Positions 30,370 through 59,100 of a stretch of 64,000 nucleotides of DNA are shown in pieces. This DNA comes from Anaeromyces robustus (taxonomy: Eukaryota; Neocallimastigomycota; Neocallimastigomycetes; Neocallimastigales; Neocallimastigaceae). The position numbers and the translations under genes are program-made. How positions within the stretch are numbered: the first letter of the stretch is position 1; every line of letters starts with the position of its first letter. The notes beneath the pieces were generated by a model. It had not been told where the DNA came from and did not search any database. It worked only from the letters and a program-made list of their open reading frames with translations. The stretch spans positions 1 through 64,000 of the forward strand of contig MCFG01000010.1 of assembly GCA_002104895.1 (NCBI GenBank). Reading direction: 5' to 3'.

Positions 30370-32486
30370 CTTTTTTATTTTACTTAATTAATAAATAATT
30401 TAACATAGAAAATATGAAAAAAAGAAATGCTTATTAAAATATGAATGAATGAATAGTATGAGAATATAATTTGTAGTGAAAAAAAAAAAAAAGGTTAATG
30501 AAAAAAGATTGATTATTTAATAAATAAAATTTTTTATTAATATATTACATTAATTAATGTATAATCACATGATTCACTTTTTCATAAAATCTATTTCCAT
30601 AAAAAAAGAAAAAATAACATTTAATTGAAAAAATAAGGGAATTCAAGACTTTTTATATATTTATTGAAATAAAAAGCTTTGACTGTGTTACTATTATACT
30701 ATTTTAAGTTTACCTATATTAATAATATACTAATAAAAAAATAATAAAATTACAATTATTATCCATGTTAATTAAAAAAAAAAAGTGATTAATTTAGTTT
30801 TTCAATACTACAATGTTAATATTAAAAATTATATTACTCTTTTTATGTATTACCATATAAAATTTTTAACTAATAATTTAGTTATTATATCAAATTACAA
30901 ATAATGTATTTTATAACAATAAATTTTATTAATATAATATATATACGAAGAATATATTATATTATATATATTTTTTATTCCATAAAATATGATTATAAAT
31001 TTACAATAATTAACATTTAATTAAATCTTAAAAAATTTTTTAAATAATTTTATTATTTAAAAAAGTATAAAAATATATTATATATTATATATAATCAATA
31101 TATAAGATAATATAATTCTATAATCAGTAAGAGTGTAACTATAATTTTAAATATATATTTTTTTTTAAAAAGCGAATTTTTTTTTAAAAACCAAACGAGT
31201 CAAAAACACGTAGTTGTATATACATAAACAAATAAAAAAAAAGTATAATAATATTTAAAAAAATCTTATAATATATATATTTTTTGATTATTCTTTAAAT
31301 TATATGATTATTATTATTAATTTTAGTATATGTTAATTAAAAATTACTATAAGATGGAAGTTAATCTTTTTTCATTATTTTTTTAAAAGGATATAATATT
31401 GGAAGAAAACGGTTTTATTATATTTGAAAGAAAATCAGATTTATTATTATTATTTTATTATCTAAGAGTATATAAATTATTTTTTTGTAAAGTATTATAT
31501 TTTATAATATTATTAAGAATTAATTTTAATAATATTTGTAACGTAGTAAAAAAAATTATATATATTGTTAATTATAATTATATATTTATTTAAGATTTTA
31601 ATATATTTGAGTAATATTAACATAAATCTTTCTTAATATCAACCATAAAAATACAAATATATTAATTATATATATAAAAATAAAATATTTATATAAATAT
31701 TATTTTAATAATATAACTTATTTAGAGTATGAAATAAATTATAGTTTTAAACGAATTTTCATAATATTTTTATATAAGATATATTGTATATGATTTATAT
31801 ATAAATAATAAAAAACTGTAGTGTATTAACCAAAAAATTAATTATATTATAAATGATTTTATAATTATTAAATTATAATTATTATTTAACATATATAATA
31901 ATTTTTTAAAATTAATAATTTTTTTATTAAATCTAAATTTAAATAATTAATTTTTTTGTTGAAAAAAAAATTAAAACAAAAAATACACAGAATAATAATT
32001 AATTTTAAAAAAAAGTTTAATTAAAAACATTTTTTTTTTTTTACTTCATATATATTATATATATATTTATTATTTTTTCCTTATATAAAAATACTAAAAC
32101 AATTTTTTAATTTTTTTCTTCTAAATCAAAAAATCTTCTTTAAAATAAATAATATTTATGAATAGTAGTATTTATAATTTAAAACTATTAATAATAAAAT
32201 TATTTATATAAAAATATTGCATATTTCTAAACTTTATTTTTATTGTAATTATATATTTTTGATAATTCAAAGAAAATATAAATAATTTTAAACTAATTTG
32301 TTTATCAAAATATTTTTTAATTAAAAAAGTAATTAATTTGTTTACAATTAATTGATATTTATAACTAAAAAATTTTTTTTCTGTGTGTTTTTTTTTCTTT
32401 TTTTTTTTTTTTTTTTTTATATAAAAATTATCATAATATATAACTTTTTACCTTTTTTAATTATTATTAAGATATAATTTAACAAT
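30370..32486. other. Divergent spacer between CDT1 and LRR-TM-SH3 gene
   Basis: 2.1 kb of AT-rich sequence serving as the promoter side of both genes. A short open frame at 31399-31593 has no start context or domain and is judged spurious. If the LRR gene has an upstream signal-peptide exon it should lie here, but I did not find a convincing one. Confidence 0.6.
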
Positions 32487-37342
<4,856 letters not shown>

Positions 37343-37675
37343 AAATAAGGAATTTAAGTTTTAAAATATATTTTTTGAAGAATACATTTAAAGAAAGATA
37401 TAATTCTTGTTTTAATATTTCATTAATAAGTTTTACGTATTATAAAAGTTTTTTATTATTTTAATTTATCTTATTTTTTTCAAAAATCTATTATAAATTA
37501 TGTATTATATTATTTTTTCGTCATATGTAAGATGTATTAATTAATTATTTATTAATATATATATAAATAATTCAAAAAAAGAGTAAAATATAAAAGTATA
37601 TTAAATTATGACAATTTTTGAAAAAATTATATATATTGGGAATATGATATAAGTATTAATTTATAAGTTTTTTTT
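37343..37675. other. Convergent 3' spacer between LRR gene and CSL gene
   Basis: 333 bp of AT-rich sequence between the two stop codons. No motif seen. Confidence 0.7.
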
Positions 37676-44656
<6,981 letters not shown>

Positions 44657-45603
44657 TGAAAAGAAAAGAAAAATATAACTTATAATATATATGTATTATA
44701 ACTTGAATGAAAAAAAAATTTTTTTTAATTATTTAACATTTAAAATATTCAAATTTAAATAAATATATATATTAAAAATGAAATTAAAACTTCTTTTTTT
44801 CTATAAAACATTACATATCTAATGTTTTTTATATATTTATATATAATATTATTAAAGTTTTTATTATTAATATTTGTAAAATGTATTACTATATATTATT
44901 ATTTATTTTTTTCAAAAGATATAAAGAAATTAATTATATAATATATATAATAAATATTATGTGAAAAAATAAATAATATATTATTGAAAAAAAAATAATA
45001 TTTTTTTAAAAAAGTAAAAAAAAAGAAATAATATTTAACCAATATATATACTTTTATTTTTATAATATTTAAAATAAAATTTATTATAATGATAGAAAAA
45101 TATATTAGGTGTGAATATATTTTTATTAATAAATTTATTTATCAATTCGTAGATTATAATATTAATTTATATAAACACAATAAATAAATGCACAAATAAT
45201 AGAGTGTTACATTTAATATTAATATTTTTATTTTTTATTTTTTAAATAGATCTTAATTTATTAATGATAATTAATAATATTTTCTTTCTTTTTTTCTTTT
45301 TTTTTTTACAAGAAAAAAAAAATAGAAAAATAAATTTATAAAAAATAATTAAATTGATTTTATAGTTAATATATTGATTATTATAAATAATGATTGATAG
45401 ATATTTTTATTGTTATTTTTTGTACATCAAAAAATGTTTTTATACTGATTTGATATAAATATATAATACTTTATTTATATATTGGTATCTTCATGTATAA
45501 ACATAATAAAATTATTAATAATATCTTGTTTAATGATAATAATTAAAGGATGTGATTTATTTATGTAATCCATTTTTTTCTATTTTAATAATTAATATGA
45601 AAT
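44657..45603. other. Spacer between MFS gene and CSL gene
   Basis: 947 bp of AT-rich sequence that should hold the 3' end of the MFS gene and the CSL promoter. No gene seen. Confidence 0.65.
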
Positions 45604-49083
<3,480 letters not shown>

Positions 49084-49822
49084 ATTATATTTATAGAAAA
49101 AATATATTTATATTTTATGGTATATATTATACTATTTTTTATTTTTGTATTACTATTACCGTTTATTTTTTTTTTTTTTTTTAATTACAATATATATATA
49201 ACTATATGTAAAGAATTATATTTTTTTATTTGTATATTATTAATTATATATTATTGTATTAATTATTTTAAGCTGGATAATATCTACATATTCAATTTAT
49301 TTTATATATTAAACATATATAATGTATATATATATATAATTTTGTGATATCTATATTTAAAATGCATGAATTAATAATTTAAAAGTTCAAAGTATGTATA
49401 TATTATATAGCTTCTCTTCTCTTTTTATTTTATTTTATTTTTATTTTATTAGTTTTAAATTTTTAATTAAATATTTTTATATTATAAATACATTAACTTC
49501 TAATTATATATTCATATTCAACTTTAATATCTAACCTTAATACTCTAATAATATGAATTTAAAAAAAAAATAAAAATGTAATATAAACTATTTATAACTA
49601 TTTATACTATAATCTAATCTATTACTATTAAATATTTTTTATATTATATCAAAATTAAAAACTATTTGATTAAAAATACTATTTGAAAACATTATTATTT
49701 ATAATAATAATTATTTTTATCCTTTAAATGTAATTATACACATAATAATTATGATAGATACAATATTGTATAAAAAATACTGTCATTTATATAAATGAAC
49801 ATAAATTTATGAAGGAAAAAGC

Positions 49823-50007
<185 letters not shown>

Positions 50008-52340
50008 TATATCAATGATAAAATGAAATAGTAATAAAATAATTAATTAATAAGTAAATAAATAATATATTCTAAATAAATATATATAATAAATAAATAA
50101 ATAAATATATATATATTAAATAATTTTCCAAAAACTTTATCTAATATATAATAATATATAAAAATAATAAACATAAAAAAGTATAATTCTATAAAATATT
50201 TTCCTATTTTTTAAATAAATTAATAATAAAAACTTTAATTATTAAGTGTAAAATAAGTTTAAAGGCTTTTATATTCTATATAATAAATAAATTAAAACAA
50301 TATTATAACTGTAACTGTTTAAATTTTTTGATCATTATAAAAAAAAAATATTATAAAAAAAATTTCCTTTTATATAAATCTTTAATTAAATGAATATATA
50401 ACTATTTTTTGTATGTTATATTATATGTGTATTTATGATTAATAGTAAATAAAACTAAGTAATAAATATTAAGTTTAAAATATATATTATAATTAAGTAA
50501 ACAATATATTCTTTGTATTTTATATATATAGTATATATTACTTTTATATACATTATTAATTACTTTTATGTACATTATTACTTTATGTATGTAACATATA
50601 ACATATATATTTATAATTTATAATACAGAAAAAAAGCATAAATATATTATATAATAATATATATTTAGACTTATATAATATAATTAGTTATTATTTTTAT
50701 TATCATTTATTAATATTATTATTATATATATGAAATATATATAATTCATATTACATATTCTGTCTTTTCAATATAATATGTGTAATAAACTTTTTTTTTT
50801 TTTTTTTTTTGGGATTATTTTTATTAAAAGGATAATACAAATTCAATATTTATTAAATTACATAATAATTGGATATTTAAATGTTAATAGGATAATTATA
50901 ACTTATGTGTTTTTTTTTTCATATAAATATAATAAGAATAATTACAATTAGTATTCGTTTTTTTTTTTCATACAATTATAATTAGTATAAGAAAATTATT
51001 TATTTAGTAAAATTTGTAATTTACAATGTATGCCATTAATAACAATAATATAAAATTATTTTTTATATTATTCTTATTCAATATTATATAATTATGATCT
51101 CTATGAATGAATTACAATTTGATTACTTGATTATTTCATTAATATATTAGAAAACTTAGTTTAAATTAAAAAAAAAAAAGATATAGTTTATATGGAAGCA
51201 TGTTTTCAAAAGAATAATAGAAATACTATGATGAATATTCTTTATTTCATTATGATTTTTATAATTGTTTTAATTAAAAATTATGATTAAAGTTAATGAA
51301 AGATCATTATATACTATTTATTTATATATATATATTAATCATATTAAAAAAAATTTAAAATATTAATGAAAATATGTTGGTAATTAAATGATTATATATT
51401 ATTTATACAAAATAATTACATAAATATTTAAATGAATAATTAATAACTAACAATATACCAATATACCAATTATATTTATAATATTGGTAAGTATTACTAT
51501 ATATCTAACCCTTTATATACAGAATTTGTTATTATTATAATAAAAATTAAACTATTATCAGTTATAAAATAAATATAAAAAAAAAATAATAATAAAAATG
51601 TTTTTAATTATTTAATTTATCCCTTATTATATATCATCTGTTACAGATAAAAATTTTTAAGATAAAAAAAAATGGTTTATCAAAAAAAAATATATTAATT
51701 ATTTATTATATTTATTATAGTGTATTTATTATATATTTATTATTATATTAAATATATTAATTATTATCAAAAAAAAAAAAAAAAAAAGAAATTAATAAAA
51801 AGAAATTAATAAAAAAATTTAATTTTTAAAATTTTAGAGATAAATAATTTTTAATATATTTTAATTATTAAATTTTTAAAATAAATGATAAGATATTAAA
51901 TATTAAATAAATAATATTATATTCATTACATATATTATTATATATATTTATTTATTATGCTTAGTATTTATTTATTTTATTATAAATTAATTTATTATAA
52001 ATAAAATTATTTATTTAAAATAATTTATATTTATTTATTAATGAAAATTAAACTATTTAAAATTTAAAGATTTCAACGTTACACAAATTACTTTTATTAT
52101 CAATTTTTAGTTTTAAAAAAATAATAAAGTAAAAAAGTAATAAATTTAAAGGGTAGAAATAAGTAAAAGAAGTAAAAGAAGTATTAATAAATATTGAAAA
52201 CAAAATAAAATAAGATTTTATTAAATTGTTTTCTAATGAAAGTAAATGAAAATGTGTTTTTATTTAAAATTAATACTGTATTTATTATTATAAGTACAGG
52301 ATATAATAATGTATATACAAATTTTAAAGCTATTCAAATC

Positions 52341-52385
<45 letters not shown>

Positions 52386-52525
52386 TTTTTTTTAAATAAA
52401 TATTACCAACGAATAAACTAAACTAATAGACTAATAAACTAAAATGAAAATACATTAAAATGAAAATACACTAAAATGAAAATAAAAATAAAAATTAAAA
52501 TAAAATGAAAATAAAATAAAATGAA

Positions 52526-52544
52526 AATAATAATAATAATAATA

Positions 52545-52580
<36 letters not shown>

Positions 52581-52588
52581 TAATAATA

Positions 52589-52666
<78 letters not shown>

Positions 52667-52783
52667 TAATAATAATAATAACAATAACAATAATAAATAA
52701 TAAATAATAAATAATAAATAATAAATAATAAATAATAATAATAATAATACTAAATACTAAATAATAAATAATAATAATAATAA
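52526..52783. repeat. Compound AAT/AAAT microsatellite
   Basis: Mixed trinucleotide and TAAATAA units. A preceding segment (52440-52530) repeats AAAATGAAAATA-like units. Confidence 0.93.
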
Positions 52784-53929
52784 AGAAAACTTTTTAAATT
52801 GTGGGGAAATTGTAATTAAAAGAATAAGAATAAATAGAAAAGAATTAATAGAGAGTAAGAACCATTTGTAGAATGAACTCTAATAATAAACTTAAATAAA
52901 ATAAAAATATTCATATTATTTATTAATGGTTAAATATTTAATGTAATATTTAATATTATCAAGGATAAATTAGTATTAAAGTTATAATTATAATTGTTAT
53001 AAAAAATAATAATAATTATAATAAATACTATATAAATAAATAAATAAATAAATACATAAATTTTAATTTTAATTATATTTATTATTAGTTTCATTCTATT
53101 TGCTTTATAATTAATTTTAGTATATATAAATTTTGTTTTTATATTTTTATTTTTATCAACTTTTTTATATTAAATTTTTTTATCAAAAAATATTGAAATT
53201 GATTTATTTTGATATATTTTTTCTATATATTATAATATATTAATATTTATATTGTGTAAATTTAAATATAATCAAGTACATATATTATGATGGTAAACAT
53301 AATATATTAGCATATATTATTTAATTTAGATTATTTTATCAAAATTTTTAAAATTATCACAAAAATTTTTTATCTTTTTTTTTTTATAATTTCAAATTTT
53401 AAAATAAAATAAAGAAAATAAATAATTTATTAATAATAATTATATAGTAAATAATAATGATTCATTATCATAAGATAAAAACTAATCTGGAAAAATAGTT
53501 AAAATAGCTAATATTTAATAAGCATTAATATTAAAATATTTAATAATAAATAATAAATAATAAATAATTATTTTGTTGTTCTTTCTTTCTTTCTTTCTTT
53601 ATATCTTTCATTCTTTTTTTTTTTTTTATATTTTAATAGCTTTTAATAATATTAATCTCTATGGTAGTTTAATACAAAGGTGTATATATATATATAGTGC
53701 TTAAAATTACCACATAATAATTATTTTTAATTATTTAATAATTAAATAATTAAATAATTAAATAATTAAATAATTAAATAATATATTAATAAGTATTTAA
53801 TATTATATTTAATATTTAATTAAATTATTTGATAAGTTTAATTTTATTTTATAGTATAATTTATATATATTGGAATATATTTTTATAAATATATATTTAT
53901 ATTAGATTATATATTATGAATAAAAATTT

Positions 53930-54165
53930 TAAGTGGAGTAAAGAAATAAAAAGGAAAAAATTAAAAAAAGAAAAAAAAAATGTGGAGTAAAGAAATAAAT
54001 ATATTTTGTGGTAATTAAATAATTTTTGAAATTATATGACGTGACGTGCAAAAATTACCTTGATGATAATAAATACAAAAAATGAAAAAATAAAAAATAA
54101 AAAAATATAATGAAATATGGTGGAGTGAACTGGTGTGAAAAGGTGATACCTACGGGGTTATAATA
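53930..54165. promoter_or_regulatory. Possible upstream regulatory island in AT desert
   Basis: Contains an 18-bp direct repeat GTGGAGTAAAGAAATAAA at 53933-53950 and 53982-53999, a third GTGGAGT at 54120, TGACGTGACGTG at 54037-54048 (two overlapping TGACGTG, CRE/bZIP-like), and AAAGGTGATACCTACGGGG near 54138. It lies 2 kb before GLT1. Function is inferred only from its composition and repeated motifs. Confidence 0.3.
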
Positions 54166-54619
54166 ATTATAATATTTTATTATAATTAATGTAAATACTT
54201 TTAAATATGAAACTAAAAAAAAAAAAAAAAAAAAAAAAGAATTAACGAGTTAAATAATAAAACAAAAAATTTTGAATTATGATAAATGTATTATATATTG
54301 AAAATGAGAGTTGACTGAATGATTATATTTGATATTATATATTTTTATATGGAATTAAAAGTAATTCATTTTTTAATTCTATGTAAATATATATTTATAT
54401 ATATATATATAAAGGAATATTTATGAATTATCCAATATTTAAAAAATCTTTTTTTTCCTCATATTTATAATTAATAGGTATGATTTTACTATTTTGTAAA
54501 TATATATAAATTATTTATAAAAGTATAATTTATTATATTTGTATTATTTATTATATATATATATAACAGTGTTTTCTATATTAATATTATTATATAATTA
54601 AAATAAACGTATATAAAAA

Positions 54620-54664
<45 letters not shown>

Positions 54665-56185
54665 AAAATATCATTCATATACAATTAATGATATTTTATA
54701 ATATTGAATTGGTTCTTTTTGTTATTTGTTTTGTGTTTTTATCTATAAAAGTCTTAAAATAATATTAATAATAAATTAGTGGATACATGAATAAGTAATT
54801 AGATAAATAAATAATTATAACTAAATAAATAATATAAGAAATAATTATTTAGTATTGTTATTATATTATTATTATATATTATTATGTATTGAATATTACT
54901 GATCGATTAAATTTATTATAAATAAAAATATTATATTTTAAATGTATAAAAAATTATTGATTAGGGTTAATATTATATTTATTTATATATTAATATTGAT
55001 TTATATATTTATTATATTTCAATTAGTAAATATATAATAATATAATATTATTATATTAATATTATTAGTATTAAATATATTAATATTAAATAATATTATA
55101 ATTGAATTTGTATCCATTATATTAACTGATTTAATTTAATATTAATTATTTCAAATCCAAAAAGATAAAAAAAAAAAAAAAGAAATTATAATAATATTAA
55201 ATTATTACTAATAAAAAAGAAAAAAATAATACAATTATTATTATAAAAAAATTATATATAAAACGAAAAAAAGTTTTTTTTTTTCTTTTTCTTTTTTTTT
55301 TCTTTTTTTTAATTCATTACTTTTAACAGTTAGTAATTTAACTATAATAATAACTTAAAAAAGAAAAATAATATTTATTAAAGTGTTAATAAATATTAAA
55401 TATTATTTATGATAATATATTTTTTTTATGTATAAAAGAATTACATATAATAATATTTATAAAAGTTTTATGAATTATGTTATATAAACAGTAATTCAAT
55501 TAAAGAAAAGTAAATTTAAATACATATTTATATAAAATTAAATTTCAATATTTTTTTTGATATCATTTTAAGGTAATGTGTTATTATTATTATTTTTTTT
55601 TTATATAAATAAATTAAATAAAATATATAAGGATATGTTGTTTTTTAAAATTATTAATATTCTAATATTTAAATATTTATTTAATATATAATATTATAGA
55701 TAAAAATTTTATATTTTTATAATTTTTAAATATTTTAATAAAAAAATAGTGTGTGTGTATTATTTAAAAATTATAAAGATATAAATACATAATTTTTTGG
55801 GTATTATTAATATATTAAGGTATGTAAAATAATTATTATTTTTTAATAGATTTATTAATAAGTATATTAATATTTTTATATATATATATTTTTTTTTTCA
55901 TACATATATTTTAAAATATAATATTAATTTATATTAGTAATAAAATATAATAGGAATAATTTGTAATATTTAAAAGTTAATAATATTAATTTAAGTAATT
56001 ATAAAAATAATAATAAAACATATAAAAAAAATATTTATTCAAGTAAAGTTAAAAACAAACAAACAAACAAACAAAAAAGTAAATAATAATAATAGTAATA
56101 ATAATAATAACTATAAAGAAAAGTACAAACATATATAATAATATATTATAAAGAAATAAATTATATATAAAAAAAGTTAATAAAA

Positions 56186-59100
56186 ATGAAACAATATAAC
56201 GAAGAAAAATTTCAATCCTGGGCTAATGTTTTACCTGAAAAACAAGGTCTTTACAACCCAGAAAATGAAAAAGATTCATGTGGTGTAGGTTTTGTTGTAA
56301 GTATTAAGGGTGAACGTAGTAATGATATTTTAGCTAAAGGTAAACCTTTACTTTGTAATATGACCCATAGAGGTGCTGTTTCTGCTGATCCAAGAGATGG
56401 TGATGGTGCTGGTGTTATGACTGGTATTCCTTATGAATACTTTGCTGATGAAATTAAGGAAAATTTCAATTTTGAATTACCACCACCAGGTCAGTATGCT
56501 ACTGGTAATATTTTCTTCAATCCAGAAAAAAAGGCTCTTCAAGAAAGTAAGGAAGCTTTTGAAGGTTTTGCTAGTGATCTTGGTTTAATTGTTCTTTGCT
56601 GGCGTTTAGTTCCTACTGATAATTCTATGCTTGGTCCTTCTACTCTTTCTAAGGAACCAGCTATTCTTCAACCATTTATTACTTTAGCTTCTTCTTCTGC
56701 TAATCCAACTGGTGAATTTGATACAACTTATTTTGAAAAACAATTATACTTCTTAAGAAAACAAACCACTCATGCTCTTAATATTAAGGATTGGTTCTAT
56801 ATTTGTTCTCTTTCCAATAAAACTATCGTTTATAAGGGTCTTTTCACTCCAATACAAGTTTATAATTACTATCGTGATTTAAATAGTCCAGATTATCTTA
56901 CTCATTTTGCTCTTGTTCACTCTCGTTTCTCTACTAATACTTTCCCAAGTTGGGATAGAGCTCAACCAATGAGATGGTGTGCTCATAATGGTGAAATTAA
57001 TACTTTACGTGGTAATAAGAATTGGATGCGTGCTCGTGAAGGTGTTATGAAATCTGCTACTTTAGGTAAAAAGATTGAAGATATTTATCCAATTATTGAA
57101 GTTGGTGGTTCAGATTCTGCTGCTTTCGATAATGTTTTAGAATTATTAGTTATTAATGGTGCTTTAACTATGCCAGAAGCTATTATGATTATGATTCCAG
57201 AAGCTATTTCTCCAGGTGTTCAAATTGAACCATACAAGCGTAACTTCTATCGTTGGGCTTCTTGTATTATGGAACCATGGGATGGTCCAGCTTTATTCAC
57301 TTTTTCTGATGGTCGTTATGTTGGTGCCAATTTAGATCGTAATGGTTTACGTCCATGTCGTTATTACGTTACTAAGGATGATATTATGATTTGTGCTAGT
57401 GAAGTTGGTGCTATTACTACTGAACCAGAAGAAATTGCTGCTAAGGGAAGATTAATGCCAGGTAGAATGCTTCTTGTTGATACGGAAGAAGGTAAAATTA
57501 TTGATGATGGTGAATTAAAGAAATCTATTTGTAATAAACATGACTTTGGCGCTTGGGTTGAACATAATATGATTAAATTAGAAGATGTTGTTCAGTCTGC
57601 TAAAACTGGTAATTATTTCAAACCAAATGTTTTAGATGATACTACTTTTGCTAAGGATCCAAGAGCTATTGCTTTTGGTTATACTCATGAACAAATTAAT
57701 ACTCTTTTTGCTCCTATTTTCAATGATGGTAAGGAAGCTCTTGGTAGTATGGGTAATGATCAACCTTTAGCTTGTCTTTCTCTTCAACCACGTCTTCCAT
57801 ATGATTACTTTAGAGAACTTTTCGCTCAAGTTACCAATCCACCAATTGATCCAATTCGTGAAGAAATTATTATGTCTTTAGGTTGTGCTGTTGGTCCAGA
57901 AGGTAATATTTTAGAAGTTACTGAAGAACAGTGTCAACGTCTTTACCTTCCTTCACCATTTATTTCAATTGATGAACTTTCTTCCATTAAGAGTATGGAT
58001 CATATGGATCCAACTTGGAAAGTTAAAACCATTGATATTACATATCCAAAGGAAGAAGGTATTGATGGTTATGTTGCTACTTTAGATCGTATTTGTGAAG
58101 AAGTAACTCAAGCTATTAATGATGGCTATAAGATTGCAGTTCTTTCTGATAGAAATACTAATAAAAAGAGAATTTCTATTTCTACTTTAATTGCTGTTGG
58201 TGGTGTTCATCATCATCTTGTTCGTCATAAATTACGTTCTCGTATTGCTTTAATTGCTGAAACTGCTGAAGCTCGTGAAGTACATCATTTCTGTGTTTTA
58301 GTAGGTTATGGTGCTGATGGTATTTGTCCATATCTTGCTCTTGAAATTATGTTTAAATTACAACGTGAAGGTTTAGTTAAGGAAGGTAATGATTGTGAAA
58401 AGATTGTTGAAAATTATCGTGATGTTGTTAATCATGGTATATTGAAAGTAATGTCAAAGATGGGTATTTCCACTTTACAATCTTATAAGGGTGCTCAAAT
58501 TTTCGAAGCTCTTGGTGTTGATGCTTCCGTTGTTAATCGTTGTTTCGTTGGTACTGCTTCTCGTATTAAGGGTATTAACTTTGAAGTTTTAGCTCTTGAT
58601 GCTATGTATCTTCATGATAGAGCTTGGCCATCACGTAAAACTGCTCGTTTAAGAACTCTTCCAGAATCTGGTGATTACTTCTGGAGACATGGTGGTGAAA
58701 ATCGTGTTAATACTCCAAAGGCTGTTGCTGAATTACAAGATGCTGTACGTAATAAGAATTTAAATGCCTACAAACGTTATTCTGAAAAATCACAAGAAGC
58801 TATTAAGAATTGTACTTTACGTGGTCTTTTAGAATTTAAGAAAAACACTAATTCCATTCCAATTGAATTTGTTGAACCTTGGACTAGTATTGTCAAGAGA
58901 TTCTGTACTGGTGCTATGTCTTATGGTTCTATTTCTTATGAAGCTCACACTACTCTTGCTATTGCTATGAATCGTTTAGGCGGTAAGAGTAATACTGGTG
59001 AAGGTGGTGAAGATCCAGAACGTTTTAATAAATTAGAAAATGGGGATTCTTTACGTTCTGCTATTAAACAAGTTGCCTCTGGTCGTTTTGGTGTTACCAG

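Noticed and set aside
31399-31593. Open frame in the CDT1-LRR spacer, hydrophobic and Tyr-rich
   Set aside because: Composition matches random AT-rich DNA; no domain and no junction linking it to the LRR gene.
32158-32211. Short hydrophobic frame considered as a signal-peptide exon for the LRR gene
   Set aside because: It stops without a usable GT donor in a suitable phase.
51192-51290. Small open frame of 32 codons with a hydrophobic end
   Set aside because: Too short, no splice partners and AT-driven composition; expected by chance in this desert.
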